A program made the position numbers and the translations under genes. From Centroberyx gerrardi (taxonomy: Eukaryota; Chordata; Actinopteri; Beryciformes; Berycidae), in the NCBI RefSeq assembly GCF_048128805.1, contig NC_135997.1, positions 9,241,116-9,305,115 on the forward strand: a DNA stretch of 64,000 nucleotides. The letters are read 5' to 3'. Positions within the stretch are counted from its first letter, which is position 1; each line of letters starts with the position of its first letter. Below, one piece after another: positions 28,166 through 41,171 of this stretch. The notes beneath the pieces were generated by a model, which was not told the origin of the DNA, did no database searches, and worked only from the letters and a program-made list of their open reading frames with translations.

Positions 28166-30365
28166 TTTTGAAAATATCAGAATGGAAGTGGTTCATTCTG
28201 CTTTTTTGAGCAGATTGGCTAGAGGTGCAATTAATATAAACTGTAACTGGAATGTTGATCTTCAAGTTTTGAGATGATTAGCCATACATTTTCAAACTGA
28301 ATTGTAGGATCACCCAGAACTTTCCCTCAAGCATGTGCCTCCCTCATCTTGATGAAACACAGTATTAAAAATGATATACAGGCTTTCTCTTTCAAAAAGT
28401 GGAAAGAATGAAACGCCTGTGATTTTATTAACTGTGTGGTTTCTCATATTTCAACATGCAAGCATTTCATTATTCCCCAAGGAGCTGCAAACCCTGGGTC
28501 AAACTTCTCCATCACTATGCTGAAGAAGAAGCTTCTCCGTTTGGTCCCATATATTGCGGCTCGACAGCAGCCATCCAGCAGGGCAAACTCAGTCTAGCTA
28601 GCAGTGCAGTTGGCCCGTCTGGCAGACAGGTCAGCGAGAAAACTGAGGTCCCCACCTGGACTTTTGTTTTCCCTAATCCCTCATTAGATGAGGGAAAAGC
28701 AGCTAATCTTCCTCACTCCTCGGTCCCTCCCCCGCCACACCCACAGCACTTGCCTCACTACTAAATAAGGGAATACAATCCAATACACAGAGCAACAGTC
28801 TAATAGTTTCACACATTGCCAAGATGTTATTCCTTAGAGATTATACACTATTTTCTATAGTCTACTAGGTCCAGATTGGGATGCCATTCAGGAATAGAGA
28901 TATAGATTATTATCACTATTTCTAATTTTTTTGGCATTAGTAAACATTGTTTCTTCTATTTCTTTTGGGTAATTGCAAATATAGGCATATTGCAATTTAT
29001 TATATTGAGAATTAGCTATTATACATCTAAAGAATCTGATGTCAGTTATCATAATACATGACAAGGAGCTAAAGTCAAAGTGTCATTGTTTTTCCTTCGA
29101 ACTGGATGGAGTTTGCCGTTGGCTGAATCACAATTACTCACTGAGCTAATTCACTGAATTCAGCAAACCCCCAAGACTGAACAGGCTTGATTCATATCCT
29201 GAAATTTTAAGTCTATTCACTATATTGTTCCAACCACATCGAATGGCATTCCTAGAGCTTTCTGAGATAATGATTGTATAGGTGGATAAATGCATCGAAG
29301 GCTGCAAGATCAATAGACCTATTGGCTATTGGACCCATATGATGTATCTCAAGTTTAAGGCTTTTAACTTGTGAAATATAGTTTACTCACATTTAAGCCA
29401 ATATATCCTTTGGTATAAATTCATAGCATATGCTTTGTAAATACTATTCGTCTCTTATGAGTTAAATGAAAATATGGACATTTCTGGAAAATAAAGGATT
29501 ATTTTTGGTGGTTATTTTCCTTACGTGTGCATATGTATTTGTATGGAAACCTTGCCTTTCACCAAAGGGAGTTGATGGAATGCAGGTTTATTAATCACTA
29601 ACTACAACACTGGGTAACAAGCACAACAAATCATCTAGATAAAGGCTACTGTTGCAGCTGATTACCTCTTATTCAGATGGGATTGAACATTACACTTTTC
29701 AAGGAACATTAGAGGCAGCTTTGTAACATGACACCACCCTGAAACCATAATCCTACCAGCAGAGGAAATAAGGCAGAGAAATTTGATGCTTTAAGAGCCT
29801 CCCTGCATCCTGATGGGATTTGGCTTCACTTTATAAATCTCAAGGAGGATCTGCAGCAGGATGGGTGCCACTGGCAAGCACCGCTGTGAGCCTTTGTCTG
29901 ATTGCATGTGAATATAAAATGAGTGTAATTAGACAAAAGTGAAAGCCAAATGTGTGCCCAGATAGTGAAGTCGTTAGGTCCGCTGCCTCTGGGGCCACAT
30001 ATGTGCCCCTTCTGGCCTGAGACTAAGAACTTTCTCTCCTCTACCTCCCCTACTCTGTCTCCCTCTCCTCTTTCCAGCTGTCAGAATAAATTTGAAAAAT
30101 GCTAAACATGAGTGGACTGCCCACCAATAGGACTGTGTCATTCCATGTTGAAAGTTCAATTTTATTTGCCAAGTGCATTACATGGAATATGGTTGGCAAA
30201 GAGATACAGGTCAAATAATGTGGAGTCACAAGGCAGAAAGATATACAGGACCAAGAAAAGGGAGTTCCCAAATAGTGTGGTTGTCCAGTCGCCATCAGAT
30301 TATGGTCAGATAAGTCATGTTATGTCATGACATATCATCATATGGTGTCACACCTTATATTGTAT

Positions 30366-30415
30366 CGTATCCTATCGTATCCTATCGTATCCTATCGTAT
30401 CCTATCGTATCCTAT
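30366..30415. repeat. 10-bp tandem repeat (CGTATCCTAT)5
   Basis: Five consecutive identical copies of CGTATCCTAT. It directly precedes a retroelement-like stretch and may be its tail. Confidence 0.9.
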
Positions 30416-30419
30416 CAAG

Positions 30420-30860
30420 CCAAGTTTATTTACGAAGCACTCTTTTATCTGTACAAGAGATATAAAAAACAAAGGCAGACAAGGAAGACAGAGCAAAAGG
30501 ACTAAAATAATTTTGCACAAACAGAAACAAACACATGAGGCCTAGAACTGGTTACGACATGAGTTTTGATTGAGTCCATTGAGGGGGTTGGACCTGACAC
30601 AATGAGGGAGGTTGTTCCTCAGTCTAGGGGCCGCAACTGCAAAAGCTTCAGCCTAGACCTATAGGCCCGTGTCTGACGACCTGAGGGTCCTCGAGGTCAA
30701 ATGAGGATGTAGGAAATCAGAAATATAAGAAGAGGCCGATCCATAGTAGATAGATTTGATAAAAACAAACAACATGAATCCTAAAATCAATTCTGAATCG
30801 CACTGGGAGCCAGTGAAGAGAAGCCAACAAAGGGGTGATGAGGTCCCTCTTCTATTATTT
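30420..30860. repeat. retroelement-like dispersed repeat
   Basis: Begins with AGTTTATTTACGAAGCACT and contains GGGGCCGCAACTGCAAAAGC and GGGAGCCAGTGAAGAGAAGC, words I recognise as common in teleost dispersed repeats that look like non-LTR element 3' regions. The class is inferred; there is no open frame. Confidence 0.5.
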
Positions 30861-30867
30861 AGGTTCC

Positions 30868-31110
30868 CTTCAACAGAGCGGTTGTGACTTTTGTTCTGAT
30901 GCCTTCGTGAGCTTTATCTGAAAAATACTTATTTGCAGAGCTTACAATCTGCCAAAAACGACTTAATCTCTGTGAATACTGTAAATAAGAAAAATGTTAA
31001 TGATTCACTCGATTTATTAGTTCAGATCGTATTAGGAGTTAATATTTTTGTTCTTGTACTTTAAAAATACCCTTTAAACCTCTGTCATATAGGCTACATG
31101 ATCTACAAAC
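30868..31110. repeat. dispersed repeat pair, copy 2
   Basis: Diverged direct copy of 27906-28165; see that entry. Both lie between psmd14 and rbms1. Confidence 0.65.
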
Positions 31111-31364
31111 ATTAATGCACAGACTGTCCTTTAATGAACACATGTTCCAGGCTCCATATCAGAACAGAGCTATATCAAAGATAGGCCAAATGGGAAAAAA
31201 ATACAGAAATACAGACATACTAATTTTCTTTTCTAGCTTATAAATCTAATTCTCTCTCATTCTACCTACACTTGGATTCACGGGGAGGCTGTGACCTCCA
31301 GCCCAGGCCAGTCCCTGCTTATATTTCATTGCCTCCTGATTCTCTGACATGTCAGTGTGTTGGA

Positions 31365-31438
31365 TGGGGGGAAGGGTTGGAAGAGGAGGAGGAGGAGGGG
31401 AAGCGGGGGGAGGAGGGGGAGGGGGGGGGGGGGGGGAG
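31365..31438 (+). repeat. G-rich tract with G16, upstream of rbms1
   Basis: About 74 bases of GGA/GGGG units ending in G16 (31421-31436), on the rbms1 sense strand about 540 bases before its start codon. Several G-runs of four or more could form G-quadruplexes. The proline-rich frame on the other strand is an artefact of this tract. Confidence 0.9.
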
Positions 31439-31977
31439 GAATGCTTGGTATGTGCGGACGATAATAACATGAAAGGGCGTCCAGTGTTCAGCCAAACTGA
31501 TCGCACGACTAAGATCAAGCGCAAACGCATTCTGTGTCCGATTAAACCTAAAGCGGCAGACAGCAGTCGCCGTTGTGCCGCTCTGTCGCCATAAACAAAT
31601 GAAGAATATGAGTTTTTTATGAGGCGGCCACGCAGTTTATTTGATGTGAAACACCCTGCAGTGGCGGAGATGGTTTGGTCTGTAGTAGGTGGGACTGTGG
31701 AGCGGTCTAGGACGTCGTAGATCAATGAACCGGACCGCTAGGGTTGGTCCATCGCCTGGGTGTTTGCATCTGACTGTATAGATGTGTCAGTACCTATGTA
31801 GGCTGGAGAGGACGGAGCGCGTTACAGCCTCGCATTAGTGTTAACCATCCTGATCAATATGCGGATGTTTTAAACCCATAGGCGATTTTGTATTCCATTC
31901 GGATTGCTCATTCTAGCGGCTCTGTGTTACAATTTTCGGATCCAATTAGGATATAAACTATAACTGTAACCTCCAGG

Positions 31978-34900
31978 ATGATCTTTGCAAATACAGGCAA
32001 CCCGCTGAAGACAGCCAATCGTAAGCAGGTAGGCCGAAAAAGAAAATAAGCACATTGGTTTACCTACTTTTCGCTCTACACTTGAGGTAGCATTTGAAAC
32101 ACCTCAAACAGTCTTTCGATACATTGTAAATAACATAGCAATAACTTCATGCCAAAATGACATTGGAAAGCCCTTCTCGGCTAACATATGGAATATACTG
32201 TATAGGCCTATATATATATGTAGGCTAATAGGCTAGATATTTTTTAACATTGCTTCTAATATCAAATGAATAAAACTCTTAAAAGATTGTGATTATAGAC
32301 CTATTGGTCCTATTGCACCTTGGTTTAGTGGTCAAACGGGAATGTAGCTGATAAACCGATAGGCTAGATGGAGAGATGATCCCAACCGTATGTGCTGACC
32401 CATGTCTATAGGGCTATAACCTTGTTTTCCCCCAGTCATTCATCCTCAGTTCTTAATATGCATGTCGGCTGTGGTAGTCCATTTAGGTTAATGCATTCTG
32501 TCACCGTAGTGGATCCAGAGGCTGGGTCTCCTTCAGTGTGCTGGAGTGAACTGTTCACCACTGCTGCATCCTGAATTTTGACCTCTCAGGTGAAAAAAAT
32601 GTGAATTCAAGGTCCTGTCTCCTTTACTTACCATATTACTCCCCTTTGATTCTCATTCCAAAACAAGATGGAAATATTAAGTGAGGTACAGCCTGGGACA
32701 GAGGTAGGAGGCCATTGTTGGTATAGCCATAATGAGAGGAAAATATATATATATATTTTACTCCTCCTGTAGATAAAGTGGATTGTGGTTTCTGCCATAG
32801 GGAGGGATCAGTTTAGAGCCTGCAGCCCACATAAACCCAAATATCCACCATTAGCATCAGAGCTAACTTGGATTTTTTTCATGTATTGGGTAAGAATAAC
32901 CATCGGGAGATAGATTCAGCTTACTTTGCCACCAAGCAGACATGGATCTGAAACTAACTACAAATAATGGCTTGTTCTGCCTGCAAGGAAGAAGTCAATG
33001 AGGTTGTAGAGTAGGTGTAATAATGGTTTAGTCTGCTATGGTGACGACGTCTCTTTGAAATGTACCAGTGTAACTGCCCTTGGCTGTTCACTAATGTAGT
33101 AGGCGTACAGGCTCTGAGGCCTGATGTGAACCCTGTTGGACTCAGAAAAAGTCACCGTGGTAAATGTATAGCAACAACAGTGTGAGGGTTCTGCTTTAAG
33201 CCGTACAGGCCCGACAGATGTTTCGGCCATAGCAATCAATTCATCTGGAAAGGAAAAGAACTGGTATAAACATTTCGACATCACACGGTTGTGTAAGAAT
33301 GTTCTAGTGTTCTTGTTGGCTTTGCTATGGAGGCATTTCTGGCTTTGGCACTTGATGTGTTACTGACTTGAAATGGATTGTCTTTTTGGTCATGGACAGA
33401 TGGTGTGATTCTGCTGTTCTGTTTTGTTTCTGATCTGATGTGGAGCGGGTTTGGGTGGCTGGGAGCTATTTTAATGAATGAGTAAGGGGAAGGAAATGCT
33501 TTGCAGGGCAGTGCTGCGTGGTTTGGCTCAGAAGTCAAATGTGCACAAGACTGTAGGTTTCTGATGAACTCTAAAACAGGAAGTAAGATGTCGACACAGA
33601 TTTAATTACATGGTGATTTTTAATGGCTCACACACAAGCGTAAATGTGTTTAATAAACTCCCTGATATTTTGGCTCATAGGAATCGGGGATAATTTCTTT
33701 ACAGCAGCCAGCAGCTTGAGTGAAAACTAAACTGCTGCTGAGAGTCTAATGTTGTAGAAAAACCTAAGCTGTGTTGACTGTTGTGTGGATCATCGATGTG
33801 CCGTGCTCATCACCTTCAGAAGGGCACTCAGACAACAACAAGAGGACAATACAACAGTTCCTGCATGTATTGACCTAATACAGCACGTACAATAAACAAT
33901 GATGAAAATTTAATGCGTCCAATTGTGTTGTGTGTGTGTGCGTGTGTGTGTGTGTGTTTCTGTGTTTTGGATCACACACATTAGATATTCTTGTGATCAG
34001 TATTGACCTAAAAAATCTCAATTAGATTATCTGGCATCCATACACTCCCTAACAGTCGCTTTCCTGTGTGCAGTCCTACCCCATGACTCCGTCCAGTCCC
34101 AGCAGCAGCAGCAACAGCAGCAGCACAGGCTGGGAGCAGCTGAGCAAAACCAACCTGTACATCCGCGGCCTCCCGCCCGCGACCACAGACCTGGATCTGG
34201 TCAAACTCTGTCAGCAGTGAGTACACACATGTAAACATACAGGCACTGCCCATGTTCACACACACTAGGATTAGACTGATAGATTGCTTTGCCGATATAT
34301 CAGGCCGATACCGGGCTTTTATAAAATACCGGATACAGGCCGATCAATGTCATCCACCTCCAATATGAGGAAGGTTCCTCCCTGACCACAGCTACATAAA
34401 GACAGTAAAACCTGCAAAACCTCCACGTGTCATTTAATTGTTCAGTAATGTTTTTTTGTAAAATAAGACCCCATGAAGTGACATCTTTACTTCTTTGCTT
34501 TAATGTATTTCCTATTGAAACAGGATGCTAGGGCGGGACATAGCGCAGTGAGGGATCATTCAAAAGTCTTAACCAATGGGATATCAGTCAGGGACAGAAA
34601 GGTTGTTTTATTTGATGGGAGGGGCGGAGGGGCCGGTTTGTTCAAAAATCTGTGTTGTTTTATTGGCTGGAATTTAAAGTTACGCCTACTGGTGCGACAT
34701 GAGGTCGCCATTAAAGATATTCTGTTTTCCAGGAGGTAAAAGTAATGGGAGTTAATTTCATGGGGACTTCGAATTCTTCGTTTAAAGGAAGGAATGTATC
34801 CCAGAGTTTCCTACCGTATAGGTGGGGTAGGTCACCTTGCCTAACCCTAAAAGAATTTCATTAGTCTGGGTTTCAATGGAGTTTTAGTGTCCCATGACGG

Positions 34901-37900
34901 TCTAAATGCTGTTTCTGAGGCTTTTCCACCATGACAAGAATTAAATTATGGGGGAAAACCTGAATACTTGGAATTTTGGGCATAAAAATTGTCAAATTTA
35001 AAGAATATCAGCAGCTTCAATACAAACATATCAGTATCTGCCTTCAAAAACCCATATCAGTCGAACCTTACTACACACTCACACACATGAATTGCCATGA
35101 ATTGTACCAACCACAATACCCCACACAGACACATGCATGTAAAAACCCATAGTCCAATTGTGAAACGGATTGTAAAAATGTTAGTTTTCTGAAATAACAA
35201 AGTCATGTAAAGGGGCCCAGTGAATATGTTTGACACTACAGGCTGCAGTCCTATAGTAGTTAGTGTGGTGGATGCCATAATTAGCGGAGTTTTTGTCTCC
35301 TCTCTTTTTCCTCGGAATTACAAGCATATGGGGAGAGGCATTCAACCATGTAACCAGCAGCAGCAGCTGTTTGTGTCGTGTTTGCTTGTGTTTTGTTCCT
35401 GTTCCCAATGGTGTTTGCCAGCACAAAGCAGAAATGAAAGAGCTTTTCATAGCAACAAGGTTTGAATGGTGATGTAAGCTAGGCATTTAGCCTGTATGGT
35501 GTGTGTACTCAGATACCAGTTCTGCAAATGGTGCTTGTACCACAGTTCAACTTGTGTATGAATGATAAAACACTGGCTGAAGCATTGAAACTGGACACAA
35601 AGTGTATAGAAATATGTAGGGAAATGTAGTTCACACTAGATAGCTGCTGTTTTCACATGCATCACATGTATGTGTCTCTAAAATTGCCAGGTATCATTAT
35701 GACTTTAGATGCTCGTTTTTTATTAATCCATTTTTTCTGCTATTATTGCTCGGCCTTTTCTATTTTTAGTCATGACAAGGGAAGGTAGTCTCTCCACAAA
35801 TGTGTACCCCAAAGTGGAAAGGGATATACAGTAGAGAACAGGTGACTGACACATAAAACAATGTTGTGATGTGACCAATATTATAGATATTGTTATACAT
35901 TAGGAATAGTGCAGGCCCGTGAGGTGATATTTGGTATAAATGAGAAATGATTAGCCTCAGTTTTCAACATATAAAGACACATTTCCATGACAGTAATCTA
36001 CATGTTGATGTGTGCCCAGGTATGGCAAGATCCAGTCAGCAAAGGCAATCCTGGACAAGACAACCAACAAATGTAAAGGTCAGTATGGTCGTTCACTCAT
36101 TCACTGACCCTTGTTGACTAGTATTGATAGCGGCAGGATAAAATGTAACATTAGTGGGTACATGTCTAATTTAGCGATGCTGTTTGTGAATACTGTTCTA
36201 CCAACTACAGGTTATGGATTTGTGGACTTTGACAGCCCAGCAGCAGCTCTAAAGGCAGTGCATGCTCTCAAAACCAGCGGCATACAAGCCCAGATGGCCA
36301 AGGTGAGACTGATGTAGCCGTGTGTGTGTGTGTGTGTGTGTACATATTTGTTTTGTTTGTGAGTGTGTGTGTCTCTATGGGGCTGTGCTTTTTTTTTTCG
36401 ACGCGTCCGTGTGTCTGTGTGTGAGTTAGAGAGAGACATTGGACCGGTCACATGGCCTCAGCTGACTGGCTGTTCTTCCCATGACCCCATTTACATTCAC
36501 TGTAGAAACCAGATGTCACGTCTCTCTCTGCCAAGTAACCTGTCAGTCAACATTACACATTACACACAGGACCACCAACTCCCTGCCTCCCACACTATCC
36601 CTCCATCCCGGCTAGGTTATATAGATTAGTACAAATTAGCACTGTATGTATCATGCTAATTGATGTTAGCATATCTGCTCTACAACAAGTACTGTCATGT
36701 GCTTTGAGCTATCCTCTTATTTTTAATGAAGTATAGTGGCCTGATTTCTCATTTTTCCCAAATCTTTTGTAGAGGAAAAAAAAGTGTTATTTCTGTGATT
36801 TGTCCCGCCCATCCTCCTGGTGCATAGAGGAAATTCTCTGGATCGTCACATTTCTTTCAGTCCCTTTCCCAGCCCTGCCTGTGTTCCTGTGCTTAAATTC
36901 ATGGGCGAGAGTTCACTGATGAAGGGTTGCTCTCTGGAGGCTTGTGTCGAGCTGCTCTGTTTGGACCAAGCGCAGCAGAACACAGTTTGTGTGTTGTGGT
37001 AGCTAGGCTACGTTACTCTCCTGCTGTTTCTAGGGAGGGCCTTAGAGGAGCTGATCTGCTGCACATAGTAGAGATGAAGTGCGTGTGTGTGTGTGTGAGT
37101 GTGTGTGTATGTGTGTGTGTGTGTTTGTCTGTGCAAAAGAGATTATTAAAGATGTTTGTTAAACCAAATACAGTACCTTCTTCTGACCTATAACTCTAGT
37201 TGGCCTGACTCTCACCCTAAATCAGATCAGACTAACTAGTTTCATAGTAAATCAAAATGTCATGTCTTTTGTTTGTATCATGCATTCTGTCTGCCAATGA
37301 AGGATTAGCATAGCATCGAAACAGGGCACCATGAATGTCTGATTTCAAAGTATGAAACAAACCCCACAAAGTCCTGGCACCACGGAAAGCAACGTTATTT
37401 GGAATAGAGAACATCCAAACTGCTTTCATCTGTGATACAATAGAATACAAATTCGTCTGATTTCCGAGAAATTGGTCTTGCATCGTAAGTGGTTCCATTC
37501 CGGTTATCTATTATATTACATTCACTGACACTGATGTCACATGCAACACATACTGTAGTACACATGGCATTCATTAAATTCCCTCTCAGGGCTTGGCGAT
37601 ATGGTTGAAATCAATATCACGATAATCATGAGGATTTTATTTTTATATTATGATTTCACGATATGGCTCACGTATGCAAAATCAAATGTTAAATAATCAA
37701 ATAAATGAACTAAATGGTAATGTGGTGTCAAACAAAACTGAAAATTTCAAGTAATATTCCTAACATACCTCATTTTGTCAGACTTTTAAAATAGAATTAG
37801 CTTATTATCATCAATTTAGACAGCAGAATTGTGTGTCACGATATCCCAAAATCACCATATCGTCACGATATGATTCCACTGAAAGACGATAAACAATAGT

Positions 37901-39994
37901 ATTGAGTTATCTCCCTATTTCATCCTCTCCATTCTCTGTTATGTGAGCAGCAGCAGGAGCAGGACCCCACCAACCTGTACATCTCCAACCTGCCTCTGTC
38001 TGTGGATGAGAAGGAGCTGGAGAACATGCTGCAGCCCTTCGGCCAGGTCGTCTCCACCCGCGTCCTCAGAGACTACAGCGGCAACAGCCGAGGCGTGGGC
38101 TTCGCCAGGTCAGTTAAAGGAGAATTACAGTTTAAAGGATCGCTCCGGGCCTCATTTCTGCCTGGCTGAATCACCTTTGAAAAATAAACGTACACCTGTG
38201 ACCGCATAAATGTTCATTTAAATATTAATGCGCTGAACCCAGATGTTGTTTAGCTACTGTTCAAGAAGTATTGCTCAGGGGAAAATATAAATTCAGTTAA
38301 TATTGATTAAAAAAAAAAAAGGGTTTCCTGAACATTTGCATTCTTCTTTTTTACAATGGTGTGTTATTGCCGTTTTACAAAAGGAATAAGCTACTCAAAG
38401 CTGAGATTTACAGTGATTTTAGAAGAGCTAGATTCAAGATTCAAGATTCAATACTTTATTGCCATACTAACTTAGTTGTTAGGAATTTGTGTGCTCATAA
38501 CAGAACAACATCAACAACAAGGACCTCGGGCATAATATAACATAAAAGACACATGTTAAAATACATGACAAAAACACATGAACCCCCTCCCATCCCACCC
38601 CATAAATAAGAAAGTGCATACATCCATGGATAAAAGACATAAAAACCCCAAAAGTCAAATCAGCAGATCATTTTAGAGGTGTAATAAGAGATCTGGCACA
38701 ATGATAGGGTAAAGTGACGGGTGCATTAAAAAGACTATTGTCTAACTGCATTGTCACTTGACATAATGTGCTGAAGTATGATTGGGGAGCCATTCAGTAG
38801 CTAATAGTAGCTAAGATGGCTTCACTCCATTTTGTGTCGTTCCTAACCATACTGCTTTCCCGTTCTAAAATCACTGTAAACCTCGGCGTCTTGTGGCTTA
38901 TTGCTTAATCCTGCAAGTGGCGATATTTCTTCAGGAAGCCTAGCTGGTGGAAAGTGGCTACTTTTAAATGTGTCTCTGCGTGTTTGATGATTTAGCCATG
39001 GCTGTTGTTGCATCTTCCCCCGCTAGGATGGACACAACAGAGCAGTGTAACGCAGTGATCTCCCACTTCAATGGGAAATTTATCAAGACAGCTTCTGGAG
39101 CTCTGGGTAGGAATGAATTTATTCTTTCTCTCCTCTGTGATGAAGACTGTGGAGGTGGTGATGAAAACGATCATTAATATGTCAGTAACAATGACTGTCA
39201 CGCTCTTCGTCCCCAGCTCCCTCTGAGCCCCTGTTGTGTAAGTTTGCAGACGGCCAGAGGAAGAAACACGCTCACAGTGCATTTGTTCCCAACGGACGGA
39301 CATGGAACAGAGAAGGGGATCTGAGACTAGTATGTATCTGCCTATCGTCTTACATCTATTGTAACCTATCTCTCGCCGGTCTCTCTGTGTACTTGATACT
39401 GTGATGAGAAACGAAAAGGTAATACACTGAGAAAAGTCAAACGCTGAATTCATTCTCACAGAAACTGATTATAACCGACAAACTGATGATTCATTTTTAA
39501 TTGTACTGATTTGTTCTGGGTTCTGGGTTCAATGGCTATGACACAGCAGTAATATAATAGTATCATGATATAATATTATGTAATTCCATATTATCTATCT
39601 TCTCATCTCAGGGTGCGATGACTCTTACCTATGACCCCTCCTCAGTAGCTATGCAGAATGGGTAAGTCACACAGATTATGGCAGATCAAGAGATTGTTAT
39701 ACTTCTTTCTTGCAAATGTTAAGCTTTATTTTAAAATTCCTCTGTGTCGGTTAGGTTCTATCCTTCTCCTTATCCGGTGACCAATCGGATGATGACTACG
39801 CAGCCTGCCATGTCTCCCTACATGTCCCCGGTCTCTGCCTACCAGGTAATGTGGAAGATCCCTCCCCTAACAAGTTGGTTTACACAATCAATGGGACTCC
39901 ATTGGCCTGCAACTGTACTTATGTACACTAGTCACACTGTTTACACTGTGCTTATGTAAACATGTCCGAGAGCTAGAATTGGGGTTAAATCATC

Positions 39995-40067
<73 letters not shown>

Positions 40068-40075
40068 TCGCTCTC

Positions 40076-40132
<57 letters not shown>

Positions 40133-41127
40133 ATCTTTGAGGTGGTATGTGTGGGTGTATTTGTGCTCATGTGTGGGGGTGTGTGTGTGTGTGTGTGTGT
40201 GTGCCTGTGCGGGTGTCGTAGATGCAAGAGTAGGTGGTTTTATTTGGCTGAGTCAAAGCTGCACTAGGCAACTTTGAACTTTGGCGAGCCCCAAGTGGCA
40301 GCAGCAGATAAATGTTTGAATTTTCTGAAAAGTTTGAAGGACTTAATTACATCCAGAAATCATGTAACGCGACATCAGAAAGCTGCACAATCCTCAGGCC
40401 TAAATTTCGTGGCTCGTAGGGGTGGAGATGGGTAAAAAAAATCTTTTCACAGCAGGTTCTGCCATCATTTGTGAGTCTAGGTTTCTCTGAATGGTGCACT
40501 CGCTCGCTGCTGTTTAGGAAACAGTTTTTGTATTTCGTTCTTCAGTTTTGATTCATCACTTCCTGTGCGTCAAGGAGATTTCCCCTGCCAGTCACAATAC
40601 TCAACACCTGAAACGAATTTGGGCAAATAGGGTGAATCTGTGGGGTCTCAATTAACGGGGATGGGACATTGCAGCCCTAATTTGTCATTTTGACTGATAA
40701 GACCAGTGTTTTTCTTTACCAAAAAAAACTTGCCTAGTGTAGTTTTAAGTTTCTCTCTCTGTAGTTTTTAAGTGAGATGTTTCATTAAAGACAAGTCAAT
40801 GATTCTACTTTTCTCTGCCCATCTCTCTCTGTCTTTTTTCCTTCCCTTCAGGTACAGAGTCATTCTTGGGTGGCACATCCACCATATATCATGCAACACC
40901 CGGTAAGGGAACAACAGCACTGCCTTATAACCCCCCCTCCCCTTCCCTGTTCTGTGTAAGGGAAATGGGCGTATGCTGCTGCTGCTACAGCTGAAGTTCT
41001 GGGCTCGTAGCAAAGCAGAGAGTGTTACTTTAATCAGCCTGTTCTGCTGACAGTGTTAAACCAACAACTTCGAAAACTTCCCACTACGTAGGAGAAGAAC
41101 ACAGAGCTGAGTTCTAGGAAATTGCCA

Positions 41128-41171
<44 letters not shown>

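Larger units (their letters stand above)
27430..31364. other. intergenic region between psmd14 and rbms1
   Basis: Only about 4.6 kb separates the two genes. It holds two diverged copies of one repeat (27906-28165 and 30868-31110), a 10-bp tandem repeat (30366-30415) and a retroelement-like stretch (30420-30860). No exon of TANK, which occupies this place in human, was recognised. Confidence 0.6.

Noticed and set aside
28456-28764. 102-codon frame between psmd14 and rbms1, possibly a TANK exon
   Set aside because: No similarity to TANK that I can recognise, no convincing splice sites, and it runs across repetitive-looking sequence.
30366-30415. Regular tandem array considered as CRISPR-like
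   Set aside because: Units are contiguous 10-mers without spacers, in an animal genome.
31246-31725. 159-codon minus-strand frame with a polyproline run
   Set aside because: Produced by the G-rich tract on the other strand; no recognisable domain or splice structure.
39985-40227. Arg-Glu repeat frame on minus
   Set aside because: Translation of CT tracts in an rbms1 intron.
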